Assembly: GCA_019456145.1 (NCBI GenBank) | Contig: VRUL01000015.1 | Span: forward strand, 1 to 52,088 | DNA from: Planctomycetota bacterium | GTDB lineage: Bacteria; Planctomycetota; Phycisphaerae; Sedimentisphaerales; Anaerobacaceae | DNA: 52,088 bases | Direction of reading: 5' to 3' | In this document: positions 1 to 8,988 of the stretch, one piece after another | Position numbering within the stretch: the first letter of the stretch is position 1 | Layout: the number at the start of each line of letters is the position of its first letter | Made by a program: the position numbers and the translations under genes | The notes under the pieces: model-generated | The model's input: the letters and a program-made list of their open reading frames with translations, nothing else | What the model was told of the DNA's origin: nothing | Databases searched by the model: none

Positions 1-49
1 TCTGCGGAAAAAGTATGCTTTGTCTTCGATCTCCGTGTCGATATGCCAT
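1..49 (-). CDS. Transposase N-terminus, IS1182-like, cut by window edge
   Basis: Read on the minus strand from an ATG at 49, the last 16 visible codons give MAYRHGDRRQSILFPQ. From memory this is the usual opening of IS1182-family transposases, which start MAY-x-G-x-R-x-Q and continue with a short proline-rich segment. A purine-rich ribosome site (AAAGGG) lies about 8 bases upstream of the ATG. The rest of the gene is outside the window, so it is unknown whether the copy is intact. With only 16 residues the family call is tentative; the reading frame and ribosome site make a real gene start likely. Confidence 0.42.
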   Translation of the reverse strand, partial: MAYRHGDRRQSILFPQ

Positions 50-386
50 AACAAAATCCCTTTCATTTGGTAGCCCCGATTATAACATATCGGCCCAAAT
101 ACACAACCAACTTCGACTCCTTAATTGCGACACAGCCTGTGCGCTTGAGGTTGCCACCCATATATGCCAAATGCGCGAAGCGCAATAATTTAAAGCAATT
201 GGTATAATGAGGCATTTGAAGCCGAAGATCCAGAGGAACTTCTTTTTGTGCCTTCGGCCTTTTTGTTACGGAGCTTTGCCTGGTGATATAAAAATTTAGT
301 GATTGAGGCGATGTAGCCGATGATAAATATCAGAGGCAGGTTTTTCCACCGTAATAGACGGTAGTTACTGAAAAGAAGAGTAATAG
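50..386. other. Intergenic region with hairpins and a -10-like box
   Basis: No gene is seen. A perfect small hairpin (TGCGC GAA GCGCA) lies at 172-184. A TATAAT box at 203-208 could be a -10 element, but no convincing -35 is visible. A GCCGAAG/CTTCGGC inverted repeat (221-227 and 252-258, long loop) followed by a T-rich run could be a weak terminator. The start of the minus-strand transposase gene diverges from the gene at 387, so the region should hold promoters in both directions. Confidence 0.35.
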
Positions 387-1067
387 ATGGCTGATAAACG
401 AAAAAGAGCCCGATTTCCAGTCTATTTCTTAGGGTGTATGTGCATTGTTATTGCTGCGTATCTGGGGCGCGGCATGTATTACCGGGCAGTTACTATACAT
501 GAGCTATTGACTGACAATAAGCATCTTAAGCAGGCAATCACTAATCTTACTGATGAAGACCAGATAGGTTACGCAAAGGTAATCGCTCAGGAAAACAGAG
601 ATGGAGAGCTTTTTACAACTATAAAATTCGTTGAGACTGCCAGAGGCGATAAGTTAGTTACGACTTTGGAGAAAGAGTATACAATCGAGGGGGATATCGT
701 CTATTTTGACGCGTTGATAGTGAAGTTCGGCGACAAAATGGTAATGGACGGCAAGACAAAGGCGCTATATTTGTGGAGGAGGATCTATGGCGAAAAAATG
801 GCGCCTGGGCAGGGCTTTTTGATAGAAGAACCGGGGGCAGAACCTAAAAGATACAGCGACATGCTGAAAATATTGCCCATAAAGCAAAAGCAGCTTTTCT
901 GGTCTCATATCTGGGATCTTGCAAATGACCCGGACAAATTGAAAGAGCACGATATCGAAGCGATATATGGGAATGCCGTCTATTCGAAGCTGAGGGAGGG
1001 GCTTATTTATATTTTCAAAATAAACCCAACCGGCCAGGTTTACCCGGAGGTGGTCCCTGATATATAG
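387..1067 (+). CDS. Single-pass membrane protein of unknown function
   Basis: A 226-residue protein that I do not recognise. It has a basic N-terminus (residues 1-12), one hydrophobic segment at about 12-32 that should anchor it in the inner membrane, and then a soluble part of about 190 residues rich in mixed beta-strand-like segments. The outer part has no cysteine cluster, no lipobox and no catalytic motif that I can identify. A purine-rich AAAGAAGAG stands shortly before the ATG. The gene stands alone between the transposase start and lhgO. The N-in anchor with an external domain suggests an envelope protein; anything more would be a guess. Confidence 0.75.
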   Translation: MADKRKRARFPVYFLGCMCIVIAAYLGRGMYYRAVTIHELLTDNKHLKQAITNLTDEDQIGYAKVIAQENRDGELFTTIKFVETARGDKLVTTLEKEYTIEGDIVYFDALIVKFGDKMVMDGKTKALYLWRRIYGEKMAPGQGFLIEEPGAEPKRYSDMLKILPIKQKQLFWSHIWDLANDPDKLKEHDIEAIYGNAVYSKLREGLIYIFKINPTGQVYPEVVPDI

Positions 1068-1225
1068 CAGGGCTGGAGGTTTTAGCGGGGGGAACGTAAA
1101 GAAATTACCTTTGCATTTTGTGCCTGCCCTGATCGAAACCGAGTGGGTTCTTTATTTCCCGTTCAAAAACCTGCATTCCTCAGAGTTCATGAATTTTCCA
1201 GGCCCGGCAGAGTTTAGTTTCCGGA

Positions 1226-1254
1226 TTGACGGGTTCAGGCATGTTGGTTATTGT
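1226..1254 (+). promoter_or_regulatory. Sigma-70-type promoter for lhgO
   Basis: TTGACG at 1226-1231 and TATTGT at 1249-1254 are separated by exactly 17 bases. Transcription would begin near 1261, about 35 bases before the lhgO ATG. The match is good at -35 and moderate at -10. It is the only good candidate in the 228-base gap after the preceding gene. Confidence 0.4.
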
Positions 1255-1295
1255 ATGGCTGGTATATTTGGTGTTGCATTTAGTGATTTGAGATA

Positions 1296-2519
1296 ATGAA
1301 ACGTAAGGTGGATTTTGATATTATCGTGATAGGCGGCGGGATTGTCGGGCTGGCTTCTGCTTATAAGATTGCCCGCCATCATCCCGGAATTTCAGTTGCC
1401 GTTTTGGAAAAAGAGCAGCAATTAGCATCCCATCAGACCGGCCATAATTCCGGCGTTATTCATTCCGGACTGTACTATGAGCCAGGCTCGAATAAGGCAC
1501 AAACCTGCGTCAGTGGGCGCAGAGAACTTGTAGCTTTTGCAAAAGAACATGGAATTCCATACGAGATTTGTGGGAAGATAATTGTCGCGACCAGGGAAAA
1601 GGAGCTGGCTAATCTTGAACATGTTTACAATAACGGCCTTGAAAACGAAATAGAAGGTATCGAAAAAATCGGGCCTAACGAAATCAGTGAAATTGAGCCA
1701 TTCTGCCGCGGCATAGCGGGCATACGGGTACCCTGTACGGGGATTATCGATTTCACTGAAGTTGCAAAGAAATTAGCCGAGCTGATAGAGAAACAAGGAA
1801 AGAATAAAGTTCTGGATTCGCATGAAGTGTTGGCTTGTGATAAGCATGATTATTTTACTGATGTTTTAACAAATAACGGAACTCTGTCTGCAAGGTATAT
1901 TGTCAACTGTGCGGGACTTCAGTGCGATAGAGTAGCGAAAATGTCCGGGAGCGAGGCAAAGATCAGGATTGTCCCTTTTCGCGGGGATTATTATGAGTTG
2001 ACCGAGCAAGCCAGGGAGAAAGTTAAAAATCTGATATATCCGGTCCCGGACCCGGAGCTTCCTTTTCTCGGCGTGCATTTTACCCGCAGGATTGATGGTT
2101 CGGTCGAATGCGGCCCAAACGCCGTTTTCTCATTTAAGAGGGAAGGCTATGGCAAAACCGATTTTAGTTTGAGAGACACCTGGGACGCGCTTTCTTACAG
2201 GGGCACGTGGAAACTGTTTTGCAGACACTGGAAATATGGACTTGGCGAATACGCACGGGCCTTTTCCAAAAAGCTATTCCTTAGAGGTTTGCAAAGACTT
2301 ATTCCCTCACTTGTGGCTGATGATATAAAGCCGGGCAATACGGGAGTGCGGGCACAGGCAGTCGGCGCAAATGGCAAACCGATTAGTGATTTCAAAATAG
2401 AAAGACGAAAAGGCTCCATCCACGTTTTGAATGCGCCGTCCCCGGCTGCAACGGCTTCGTTGGCCATCGGCGATTACATAAGCCAAATAGCTGCCGAGCA
2501 CTTTAATCTCAAAGATTAA
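1296..2519 (+). CDS. lhgO: L-2-hydroxyglutarate oxidase
   Basis: A 407-residue FAD-dependent oxidase of the LhgO/YgaF family. The family oxidises L-2-hydroxyglutarate to 2-oxoglutarate, passing electrons to the quinone pool or oxygen. The Rossmann FAD motif IGGGIVG is at about 11-17. The family signature HNSGVIHSGLYY follows at about residues 50-61, where the FAD is held, and the C-terminus carries the second dinucleotide-contact region (GNTGVRAQ, SPAATASLAIG). Length matches the family (about 400). The upstream ribosome site is weak (TTGAGA); a good promoter lies just before. The gene stands alone, with a convergent peptidase gene downstream. Confidence 0.9.
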   Translation: MKRKVDFDIIVIGGGIVGLASAYKIARHHPGISVAVLEKEQQLASHQTGHNSGVIHSGLYYEPGSNKAQTCVSGRRELVAFAKEHGIPYEICGKIIVATREKELANLEHVYNNGLENEIEGIEKIGPNEISEIEPFCRGIAGIRVPCTGIIDFTEVAKKLAELIEKQGKNKVLDSHEVLACDKHDYFTDVLTNNGTLSARYIVNCAGLQCDRVAKMSGSEAKIRIVPFRGDYYELTEQAREKVKNLIYPVPDPELPFLGVHFTRRIDGSVECGPNAVFSFKREGYGKTDFSLRDTWDALSYRGTWKLFCRHWKYGLGEYARAFSKKLFLRGLQRLIPSLVADDIKPGNTGVRAQAVGANGKPISDFKIERRKGSIHVLNAPSPAATASLAIGDYISQIAAEHFNLKD

Positions 2520-2678
2520 GAACCTGGAATACTCAATTCTTTCGTTCCTTAATACCGGCAAATTCAGTTGATACGGCTGTACATAAAATAGCCTCGGGGC
2601 GGAAATACAAAGGTCCTGCTGAATTTGTTGTAAAGCGGACCACGCAGGACAGGACAGGGCGTACAGATGCTGGTATTT
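2520..2678. other. Short convergent intergenic region with inverted repeat
   Basis: The gap lies between the convergent lhgO and peptidase genes. GTCCTGC at 2613-2619 pairs with GCAGGAC at 2644-2650 across a 24-base loop. It lacks a T-run, so a terminator role is unproven. No gene is seen. Confidence 0.3.
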
Positions 2679-3452
2679 TCACTTGATCCTGTATGGATAT
2701 ACAATCGCCGCGATAAGTGCCGGGCCATATTGCCGCCAAAGGTACTCTGAGCGAAACCTGTGGGCGCCTTTGGGCAGTTCAAGTGTTATGATGGGTATGC
2801 CGAGTGTAACTCCTGCGTGGGAACCTAAGGAGCCGGGTTTTGCGCCAATCTTTTTAATCGGCAGTTTACAATACCGGGCCATACGGTTTGCCAGCGCTCG
2901 GCTGGGTCCGTCGTAGTCGATACAGGCCAAAGGCTCGTGAATGCTGACAATGCGGTCGGGGGTGTATTGGCGGATAAGCTGAAAAATAAAGCGGCTTTCA
3001 GGCTCGGAAAGTGCAGTGCGGCCGAACCGGTTGCTGTTAATACGATTTGATGCCGGGAAGTTACGGTTCAAGTCGATTCCGCGAGCGTTGTAGCGGCTGT
3101 TGCGGGCCACACCGTCCGGATTGGCAACGGGTAGAAGCACGACCTTTCGTTTCTCTAACAGTTTCGGGTGCTGTTGAAGGTATTTGTCTAATTGGTGAAC
3201 GAGTTGTATTCCGGCCTTTTCGTTACCGTGAATTGCCGCCAGGATGAAAGTAACATCAGATCCCTGGCCTTGGACGGTGTGTACCATAGGCCGGTTTTCT
3301 ATAGATCTGTCGGCAATCGTCTCCGGCCCAGATTTCGGTAGCGGCAGCACCCTGACTATCACAGGATAGTCCACGGGCTTGTAGCAGCCGGTGAGAGAAA
3401 GAACGATGAATAGGGCACAAGTTGTCAAGATAAGAGACCATTTCCTGCTCAT
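2679..3452 (-). CDS. M14-family zinc peptidase lipoprotein (MpaA-like)
   Basis: A 257-residue secreted lipoprotein. A basic start and hydrophobic stretch end in a lipobox L-T-G-C with the acylated cysteine at residue 23. The zinc carboxypeptidase fold is visible: HGNE places zinc ligands H75 and E78, a later SIHEP supplies the third ligand H172, the substrate-binding DLNRNFP is at 128-133, and TLELP gives the catalytic glutamate E225. The short length and these motifs fit the murein-peptide amidase MpaA group, which cleaves gamma-D-glutamyl-diaminopimelate bonds in wall peptides. A general M14 carboxypeptidase remains possible. The gene is convergent with lhgO and has no operon partner. Confidence 0.82.
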   Translation of the reverse strand: MSRKWSLILTTCALFIVLSLTGCYKPVDYPVIVRVLPLPKSGPETIADRSIENRPMVHTVQGQGSDVTFILAAIHGNEKAGIQLVHQLDKYLQQHPKLLEKRKVVLLPVANPDGVARNSRYNARGIDLNRNFPASNRINSNRFGRTALSEPESRFIFQLIRQYTPDRIVSIHEPLACIDYDGPSRALANRMARYCKLPIKKIGAKPGSLGSHAGVTLGIPIITLELPKGAHRFRSEYLWRQYGPALIAAIVYPYRIK

Positions 3453-3813
3453 ATCATGTATTCTTTCAGTGATTTGTCTTTTGTCAACAAAAATTGGAAT
3501 ACGCAGGGATTATAAACTTTTATTGCTGTGGTTAAAGGCAAAAAAAGACAGCAGCAATTGTGAATAGAGATTCTTCGATTCACTCAGAATGACCGGTGGC
3601 AAAGGCGACAGGAATGCTTTCTGAAATCTTGACAGAGTTGTCTGAAACTGGGACAATCGCCGATGATTATGGATGGATTTGAAACCGACATTTTGTTTGC
3701 AAAAATGGAAATGGATTCCCGCTTGCGCGGGAATGACAATGGGGTGGTTTGCAGTCATTTTATTCGTATGGCGTAAAAAAGGGATATGGAAGTGATATAG
3801 AAGGGATAGTGGA
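3453..3813. repeat. Intergenic region carrying two dispersed palindromic repeat copies
   Basis: No gene is supported here. Two short imperfect palindromes of the kind scattered through many bacterial genomes are visible. One is ATTCCCGC TTGC GCGGGAAT at 3715-3734, followed by GAC and read on the minus strand as the familiar VIPAQAGIH peptide. The other is around 3570-3593, with ATTCT and AGAAT arms followed by GAC. Both end in GAATGAC, as is usual for these elements. A minus-strand open frame across 3510-3758 is a by-product of the repeats. The region also holds the promoter of the next gene, which I cannot locate with confidence. Confidence 0.6.
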
Positions 3814-4242
3814 ATGGTAGATGTCAGGGAAAAGGATTACGTAGTCATAGTGCAGTGTCATATTGTGAAGGAGCGCTGCAGCGGTTATAACTGTGAGCGG
3901 GCGTTCAATGAGCGTATCGGCGGCTTTTCGGCATATCCTAAGGATAATGGATACCGCTCGCTATATATGACCTGTGGCGGCTGTTGCGGCCAGGCAGTAC
4001 AACGAAAGCTGGGCCATTTAGTCCGCCGAATCAAAAAGCACGAAGGAATCGGAAAAGACCGCATAGTAGTGCAATTGGCTTCATGTATGACCAAAGATAA
4101 TTATCATTCTTCACGATGTCCGCATCTCGATTATCTCAGGTGCTTAATAGCAAAACTTGGGCTGGATGTGCGCGAGGATACATTTATAGATGAGAAGTCC
4201 GAAAAGCGGCGCAAGGCGGGAATTTATACTGTCAGTGATTGA
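3814..4242 (+). CDS. CGGC-domain metal-binding protein
   Basis: A 142-residue cytoplasmic protein with the layout of the CGGC domain (Pfam PF08821). It has an N-terminal beta strand leading to an early cysteine (VQC at about residue 14), further cysteines at about 21 and 26, the name-giving CGGCCG at about 54-59, and late cysteines in ASCM and RCPHLDY. Family members are thought to bind metal through these cysteines and histidines; no reaction is established. It ends 3 bases before the priA start, so the two are probably co-transcribed. A purine-rich GAAGGGATAG precedes the ATG. Confidence 0.8.
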   Translation: MVDVREKDYVVIVQCHIVKERCSGYNCERAFNERIGGFSAYPKDNGYRSLYMTCGGCCGQAVQRKLGHLVRRIKKHEGIGKDRIVVQLASCMTKDNYHSSRCPHLDYLRCLIAKLGLDVREDTFIDEKSEKRRKAGIYTVSD

Positions 4243-4245
4243 CGA

Positions 4246-6615
4246 ATGAGTAAATACCAAACCGATAGTTTATTCGCATCTGAAGAAGCCGACCTTGTCA
4301 GTTGTACTCATATTATCCGTGTGGCGTTTGGGTCGGCTGCGGATACCGAGTTCGATTATCTTGTCCCGGATGAAATCTGGCCAATCGAACCGGGGCAGAG
4401 AATTGAAGCGCCGTTCGGCAGGAAAAACAAACTTGAAGTTGGATTCTGTGTCGAAGCTGATGTCTCGCCCGACCAATCCTTCGTCGCGCGCGGCAGGGGC
4501 CGAGGGCTAAAAAAAGTCACTAAGGTAATTGATAAACAGCCTTTGGTAGATGCCCAGCTTATGGAGCTGTCCCGATGGATTAGTAGTTATTATGTTTGCC
4601 CCCTGGGGCAGGTTTTAGCGGCGGTGGTGCCTGGAGCGGTGAAAAAAGGAGCGGGAGTCCGAACAGAAAAGTGTGCTTACCTGACAATTAGCTCCGCTGA
4701 CATTGAAGAGACCATTAACCAATTGAGGGGCAAGAAGCAAAAACAAATTATTCAACTTCTGCAGGCCAGGCAAGCTTGTAATGTAGAAACAGCATTCGAG
4801 CTGCGGAAGATTTTAGAAGCAATCGGCTGCACAAATCAGCCTGTAAAGAAATTAGCTGAAAAACAGATTGTCAAAATAGCCAGCAAGACAATATTAAAGG
4901 CTTTGCCTGCCATTCCGAAGGGCATGTCAATAAAAGCGGATAAGGTGGTACTCAACGAGGACCAGCGAAAGGCGCTGGCCTCTATAAAATCCCAGATGGA
5001 TTCCGGCAGATTCAGCGTGACCCTCCTTCATGGTGTTACCGATAGCGGAAAAACCGAGATTTATATAAGAGCTGTCGAGGCAGTTTTACAAAAGGGCAAA
5101 ACCGCCATTGTCCTGCTTCCTGAAATTGCTCTTACCGCTCAGACGGTTCAGCGATTCAGCTCAAGATTTAACAAAATAGCTGTAATGCATTCGGGATTGA
5201 CTGCATCTCAGCGAAATGCGCAGTGGCAGATGATAAAAGTCGGCGATGCCGACGTGGTCATCGGTGCACGCTCTGCGGTTTTTGCCCCGTTGGCCCGGCT
5301 TGGTCTGATCGTTGTTGACGAAGAGCATGAGCCGGGCTACAAGCAGGATACCGTGCCACGGTATAACGGCAGGGATGTGGCGATAAAACGCGTGCAATTG
5401 GCCGAGGCCCATTGCATTTTAGGAAGCGCCACGCCGTCATTGGAGACATTGTCTAATTGCACAGGCAAAAAACATTTTAGCCTGGCCCTTTTGCCGAAAA
5501 GGGTGATGGACCTGCCTATGCCCGAAATGAGACTCGTCGATTTACAGCAAGGTCATATCGCACACGATGGCATCAATTTAATAAGTGAGCCCCTGGCGGA
5601 GAGCCTTAAAGAAATCCTGGCGAAAAACGAGCAGGCGATTTTGCTTTTGAACAGGCGCGGTTACAGTAATTTTGTATTCTGTCCGTCCTGCAGGCATACC
5701 ATGCACTGCCGCAATTGTGACGTAACACTGACTTTTCACAAATCAAAAACCCACGCTGGCGGCCGGATGCAAACCATTACAGGAAAACACATGGATTATG
5801 GCTATGCAATGTGTCATTATTGCCTGGCTCAGACTCTTGTTCCTGAAAAATGCCCGTTGTGTGGAAAAGGGATGGCGATGATTGGGCTTGGCTCGCAGCG
5901 GCTCGAAGAGGAATTGGCTAAAAAGTTTCCACAGGCTCGAACCGCGAGGATTGACAGTGATTCTATGGCGAGCAGAAACTATTACCGGCTGCTAAAAGAC
6001 TTCAGTGAAGGCCAAATCGACATATTAGCCGGGACGCAAATGTTAGCCAAAGGTCTGCATTTTCCAAACGTGACATTGGTAGGAATTATTAGTGCTGACA
6101 CTTCGCTTTATCTGCCCGATTTCCGGGCGAACGAGCGGACATTTCAACTGATTTCTCACGTCGCCGGTCGAGCAGGACGCTCCTTGAAAAAGGGGAAGGT
6201 GTTCGTTCAGACCTTTCTGCCGAACCAGCCGGCCATACAGTTCGCACTCGCAGGAGATTTTGACGGTTTTGTCAGGGAGGAATTAAAGCATCGCAAGGCC
6301 TGCAATTTGCCCCCGTTTTGGCGGCTGGCGGTTATAGTTATGCGGGACATGAATTTTGAGAAACTTGAAACTGCCTGCAAGATGATGCGGGAAAGAATAG
6401 ACTCCATCGTTGCCCGGGATGGCCTGAAGATAGTCATTCGCGGTCCTATGCCGGCCGTGATAAGCCGAGTACAGCGGTTTCACAGGATGCAAATAATTGT
6501 CCAGGCCCCAAAAGCCGGGACTATACAGAGATTGTTTACGCACCTGCGGGCGGCAGGACCTGTTAGGCCGACGGTCAAGGTTTCTATAGATATTGACCCC
6601 ATCAATTTATTGTAG
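4246..6615 (+). CDS. priA: Primosomal protein N', replication-restart helicase
   Basis: A 789-residue PriA, the 3'-5' DNA helicase that reloads the replisome at stalled forks. The N-terminal 3'-DNA-binding domain is at about 20-130. The helicase core has Walker A GVTDSGKTE near 262, Walker B with DEEH (VVDEEHEPGY), and the helicase motif GSATPS. The zinc-binding cysteines follow from about 479 (CPSCRHTMHCRNC, CHYC, CPLC). Two deviations are visible: aspartate replaces the usual second glycine in Walker A, and about 15-20 extra residues separate the second and third cysteine pairs. Both are compatible with function. Length is near the usual 730-800. It follows the CGGC gene and precedes a tRNA. 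Confidence 0.95.
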   Translation: MSKYQTDSLFASEEADLVSCTHIIRVAFGSAADTEFDYLVPDEIWPIEPGQRIEAPFGRKNKLEVGFCVEADVSPDQSFVARGRGRGLKKVTKVIDKQPLVDAQLMELSRWISSYYVCPLGQVLAAVVPGAVKKGAGVRTEKCAYLTISSADIEETINQLRGKKQKQIIQLLQARQACNVETAFELRKILEAIGCTNQPVKKLAEKQIVKIASKTILKALPAIPKGMSIKADKVVLNEDQRKALASIKSQMDSGRFSVTLLHGVTDSGKTEIYIRAVEAVLQKGKTAIVLLPEIALTAQTVQRFSSRFNKIAVMHSGLTASQRNAQWQMIKVGDADVVIGARSAVFAPLARLGLIVVDEEHEPGYKQDTVPRYNGRDVAIKRVQLAEAHCILGSATPSLETLSNCTGKKHFSLALLPKRVMDLPMPEMRLVDLQQGHIAHDGINLISEPLAESLKEILAKNEQAILLLNRRGYSNFVFCPSCRHTMHCRNCDVTLTFHKSKTHAGGRMQTITGKHMDYGYAMCHYCLAQTLVPEKCPLCGKGMAMIGLGSQRLEEELAKKFPQARTARIDSDSMASRNYYRLLKDFSEGQIDILAGTQMLAKGLHFPNVTLVGIISADTSLYLPDFRANERTFQLISHVAGRAGRSLKKGKVFVQTFLPNQPAIQFALAGDFDGFVREELKHRKACNLPPFWRLAVIVMRDMNFEKLETACKMMRERIDSIVARDGLKIVIRGPMPAVISRVQRFHRMQIIVQAPKAGTIQRLFTHLRAAGPVRPTVKVSIDIDPINLL

Positions 6616-6661
6616 CTTGCAATTCGAAGGCAGAGGTGCTATATTTCGGATTCCGATTAAC

Positions 6662-6736
6662 CGGGGAGTAGCTCAGTTTGGCCAGAGCGCTGCGTTCGGG
6701 ACGCAGAGGTCGCAAGTTCAAATCTTGTCTCCCCGA
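6662..6736 (+). tRNA. tRNA-Pro(CGG)
   Basis: The cloverleaf is complete by eye. Acceptor CGGGGAG (6662-6668) pairs with CTCCCCG (6729-6735), with A at 6736 as discriminator. A D-arm with TAGCTCAG follows the acceptor. The anticodon stem CTGCG/CGCAG encloses loop TTCGGGA, giving anticodon CGG. The T-arm is GCAAG-TTCAAAT-CTTGT. CCA is not encoded. The C1-G72 pair is typical of proline tRNAs. A 29-base near copy of its 3' end lies at 50458-50486. Confidence 0.93.
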
Positions 6737-6766
6737 TTAATGAGACTTTTGGTCAAAGCGAGAATT

Positions 6767-6792
6767 AGCGAGACTTGACTTCTCGCTCTTTT
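6767..6792 (+). terminator. Rho-independent terminator after tRNA-Pro
   Basis: AGCGAGA (6767-6773) and TCTCGCT (6781-6787) form a perfect 7-bp stem with a 7-base loop, followed by CTTTT. An overlapping longer pairing starting at the previous AGCGAGAA copy is also possible. The position, 31 bases after the tRNA, fits a terminator. Confidence 0.6.
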
Positions 6793-6802
6793 GGCTTTCC
6801 TC

Positions 6803-6831
6803 TTGACACAGGCAGACCATACGGTTATCAT
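6803..6831 (+). promoter_or_regulatory. Sigma-70-type promoter for the kinase-regulator pair
   Basis: A perfect TTGACA at 6803-6808 is followed by a 17-base spacer and TATCAT at 6826-6831. Transcription would start near 6838 and run into the small membrane ORF and the sensor kinase gene. It directly follows the tRNA terminator. Confidence 0.55.
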
Positions 6832-6984
6832 GGTATATGATGACAAGTACCGGCGAACAAACGCTTTTCCTGGTCGTAACCTTTCTGTTGAGCACTCATT
6901 GCCTCAGTTAATTCACTATCGAAGGAGAAGCGAGAATTCAAGTGTAAAGGTGTTACTTTGGAGTTAGTTGAAAGGCGGCGAGAA

Positions 6985-7092
6985 ATGGCAAAAGTCCGTT
7001 GGCTAATTGGGATGAGTATTGTTGGATTGTTCCTGATAGCAGCGGTAGTGTATTTGAGTCTAAGTAATCCTGTCAGATGGAAGCTTTCATGA
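6985..7092 (+). CDS. Possible 35-residue membrane peptide
   Basis: An ATG at 6985 opens 35 codons ending at TGA 7090-7092. The product has a basic N-terminus (MAKVRW), one hydrophobic helix of about 20 residues, and a short polar tail. It lies between a good promoter and the sensor kinase gene and ends about 30 bases before the kinase start, so it would be co-transcribed. The upstream GGCG is a weak ribosome site. Small one-helix partners of sensor kinases are known, but no family is recognised here and it may not be translated. Confidence 0.3.
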   Translation: MAKVRWLIGMSIVGLFLIAAVVYLSLSNPVRWKLS

Positions 7093-7125
7093 AGGATTTT
7101 GAATCCCGAAAGTAGGGAAATGATT

Positions 7126-8988
7126 ATGTTGAGATTGAGCCTTCGTGCGAAAATTATGCTTTGTTGTGTCGGCCTGGTGGGTCTGCTTGATCTGATGGTG
7201 GTGATATTTGTCCAGAACCGACTGTCGGATGTGCTCCACAGGGTATACCTGGAAAAGGGGCACAGCATGGCCGTTAATCTGGCAGCAGGTAGTAAACATT
7301 TCGTGTTGACTCAAGAGTATGTTTCCCTGTTGAATCTGGTCAAAAACCTAAAGGACAGTGACAAAGATATCGCTTACGCCTATATCGCAGACCGCAAGGG
7401 AAATGTGCTGGCTCATACTTTCGCCGATGGTTTTCCCAGGGACCTGGTGGGTGTTAACAGCCCGGAACCCGGGGATTCCTGGAAACATGAGTTGCTGTAC
7501 ACAGTAAATGATCAGGGCAGTGACGGCCTGGTGCGCGACATTGCCGTTCCAATCCTGCAGGGGAAGGTGGGTTTTGTCCACGTGGGTATATCGGAACGCA
7601 GCATCCAGCGGACTATTTCTCATTTCACTTTTGCGCTCATAGTCATCGCTGTTGTTGTCCTTTTGGCCGCGGTGGGTTTGGCGGCGGTAGTCTCATGGGT
7701 GGTGACACAGCCGGTGCGCAGCCTGATAAAAGCGGCACAGAAGATTCGTGACGGTGATTTTGGCCAGAGGGTTGTGGCAACTACAAGAGATGAGATCGGG
7801 GACCTTGTAGAGTCGTTCAACCAGATGTCTGACGAGCTATTGAAGCAACACAAAGTGTTAGAGGAACGGAATCGCCGGATTCGCATGGCACGGGAACAGG
7901 CAGCCTGGGAGAGAGACAAGTTGCGGGCTATCATTGACAGCATGGTCGAGGGCGTCATTTTCGTGGACGACAAGGGGACAATTTCCCTCTGCAATGAAAG
8001 CGCAGAGCGTATTTGGAATGCCGGTGCATCAGAACTTTTGGGCAAACCGGTAAATAAATGCCCTTCAGAAGAACTACGATCGAATCTTGGAGAAATCCTT
8101 AAACAGGCAAGACAAAAACCGGGCTTTATCACTGCTAACTCGTTAGAGTTGCGTAATGGACGCTGTCTAACCAGCTATTCCACCGTTCATGGTGAGGACG
8201 GGCGCTATCTTGGTCTGGTTTTCCTTAGCCTGGATATCTCCAAAAGAGTTGTGCTGGAACGCGAGCAAAAGCGTTTGAGAGATCAGCTTTTTCAGCAGGA
8301 GAAGATGGTACTTGTGGGACAAATTGCAGCCAGTGTTGCTCATGAGCTGAATACTCCTTTGGGTACAATATTGCTGCGTTCGCAGTTGATCGCCCAGCAG
8401 CTCGGAAAGGGTAGTTACCAGTCCGACTTAAAGGTCCTCGAGAGTGAGGCCCAACGATGTCGGCGAATCGTCGATTCACTGTTGGGTTTTTCGCGTCGCT
8501 CAGAAGGTGTGATAACCAGAACGAGTGTGAACTTTTTGGTTCGTGAGAGCCTTTCACTGGTCGAGAATGATTTGGCGCTTAAAGGTATTCAGCTTGAGGT
8601 TCACTACTGTACCAACAAAACGAACGTTGAGGTTGACAGTAATCAGATACAACAGGTGCTGTTGAATTTGATTACCAACGCCATAGATGCGATGCCGAAT
8701 GGAGGCCGCCTGCTGATCGCCACGCGATTATTGTCCGAGCAGGGCAGCATAGAAATCCAGGTAACCGATAATGGATGTGGTATGGACCATGAGGTTCAGA
8801 GCCGAGCCTTCGAGGCGTTTTTCACCACCAAGGAACGTGGGAAAGGCACAGGGCTTGGTTTGGCAATCTGCCAGCGTATAGTTGAGGAACACGAGGGAAA
8901 AATCAATATTCAAAGTCGACCCGGCCAAGGTACTACCATATCGGTTCGTTTGCCCTATAGCCCAATGGAGGTTACTAAAAGTGAGTAA
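7126..8988 (+). CDS. Sensor histidine kinase (TM, HAMP, PAS) pairing with NtrC-type regulator
   Basis: A membrane kinase of about 620 residues. Domains in order: first membrane helix (about 10-32), extracytoplasmic sensor domain with Cache-like character (about 33-165), second helix (about 170-195), HAMP linker (200-255), PAS domain from about 270, and HisKA with phospho-acceptor histidine in SVAHELNTP near residue 405. The HATPase follows with N-box NLITNAIDAMP, DNGCGMD and GTGLGLAIC. This resembles NtrB/AtoS-type kinases that serve sigma-54 activators. I chose ATG 7126 because TAGGG lies 8 bases upstream; ATG 7120 or TTG 7099 are alternatives. It overlaps the regulator gene by 8 bases, so the two are translationally coupled. 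The signal it senses is unknown. Confidence 0.88.
   Translation: MLRLSLRAKIMLCCVGLVGLLDLMVVIFVQNRLSDVLHRVYLEKGHSMAVNLAAGSKHFVLTQEYVSLLNLVKNLKDSDKDIAYAYIADRKGNVLAHTFADGFPRDLVGVNSPEPGDSWKHELLYTVNDQGSDGLVRDIAVPILQGKVGFVHVGISERSIQRTISHFTFALIVIAVVVLLAAVGLAAVVSWVVTQPVRSLIKAAQKIRDGDFGQRVVATTRDEIGDLVESFNQMSDELLKQHKVLEERNRRIRMAREQAAWERDKLRAIIDSMVEGVIFVDDKGTISLCNESAERIWNAGASELLGKPVNKCPSEELRSNLGEILKQARQKPGFITANSLELRNGRCLTSYSTVHGEDGRYLGLVFLSLDISKRVVLEREQKRLRDQLFQQEKMVLVGQIAASVAHELNTPLGTILLRSQLIAQQLGKGSYQSDLKVLESEAQRCRRIVDSLLGFSRRSEGVITRTSVNFLVRESLSLVENDLALKGIQLEVHYCTNKTNVEVDSNQIQQVLLNLITNAIDAMPNGGRLLIATRLLSEQGSIEIQVTDNGCGMDHEVQSRAFEAFFTTKERGKGTGLGLAICQRIVEEHEGKINIQSRPGQGTTISVRLPYSPMEVTKSE

Noticed and set aside
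1111..1296. 61-codon frame between the membrane protein and lhgO
   Set aside because: It has no ribosome site or recognisable features, and it overlaps the likely lhgO promoter.
3510..3758. Minus-strand frame starting MTANHPIVIPAQAGIH
   Set aside because: The VIPAQAGIH string comes from a dispersed palindromic repeat, and the rest has no protein character.
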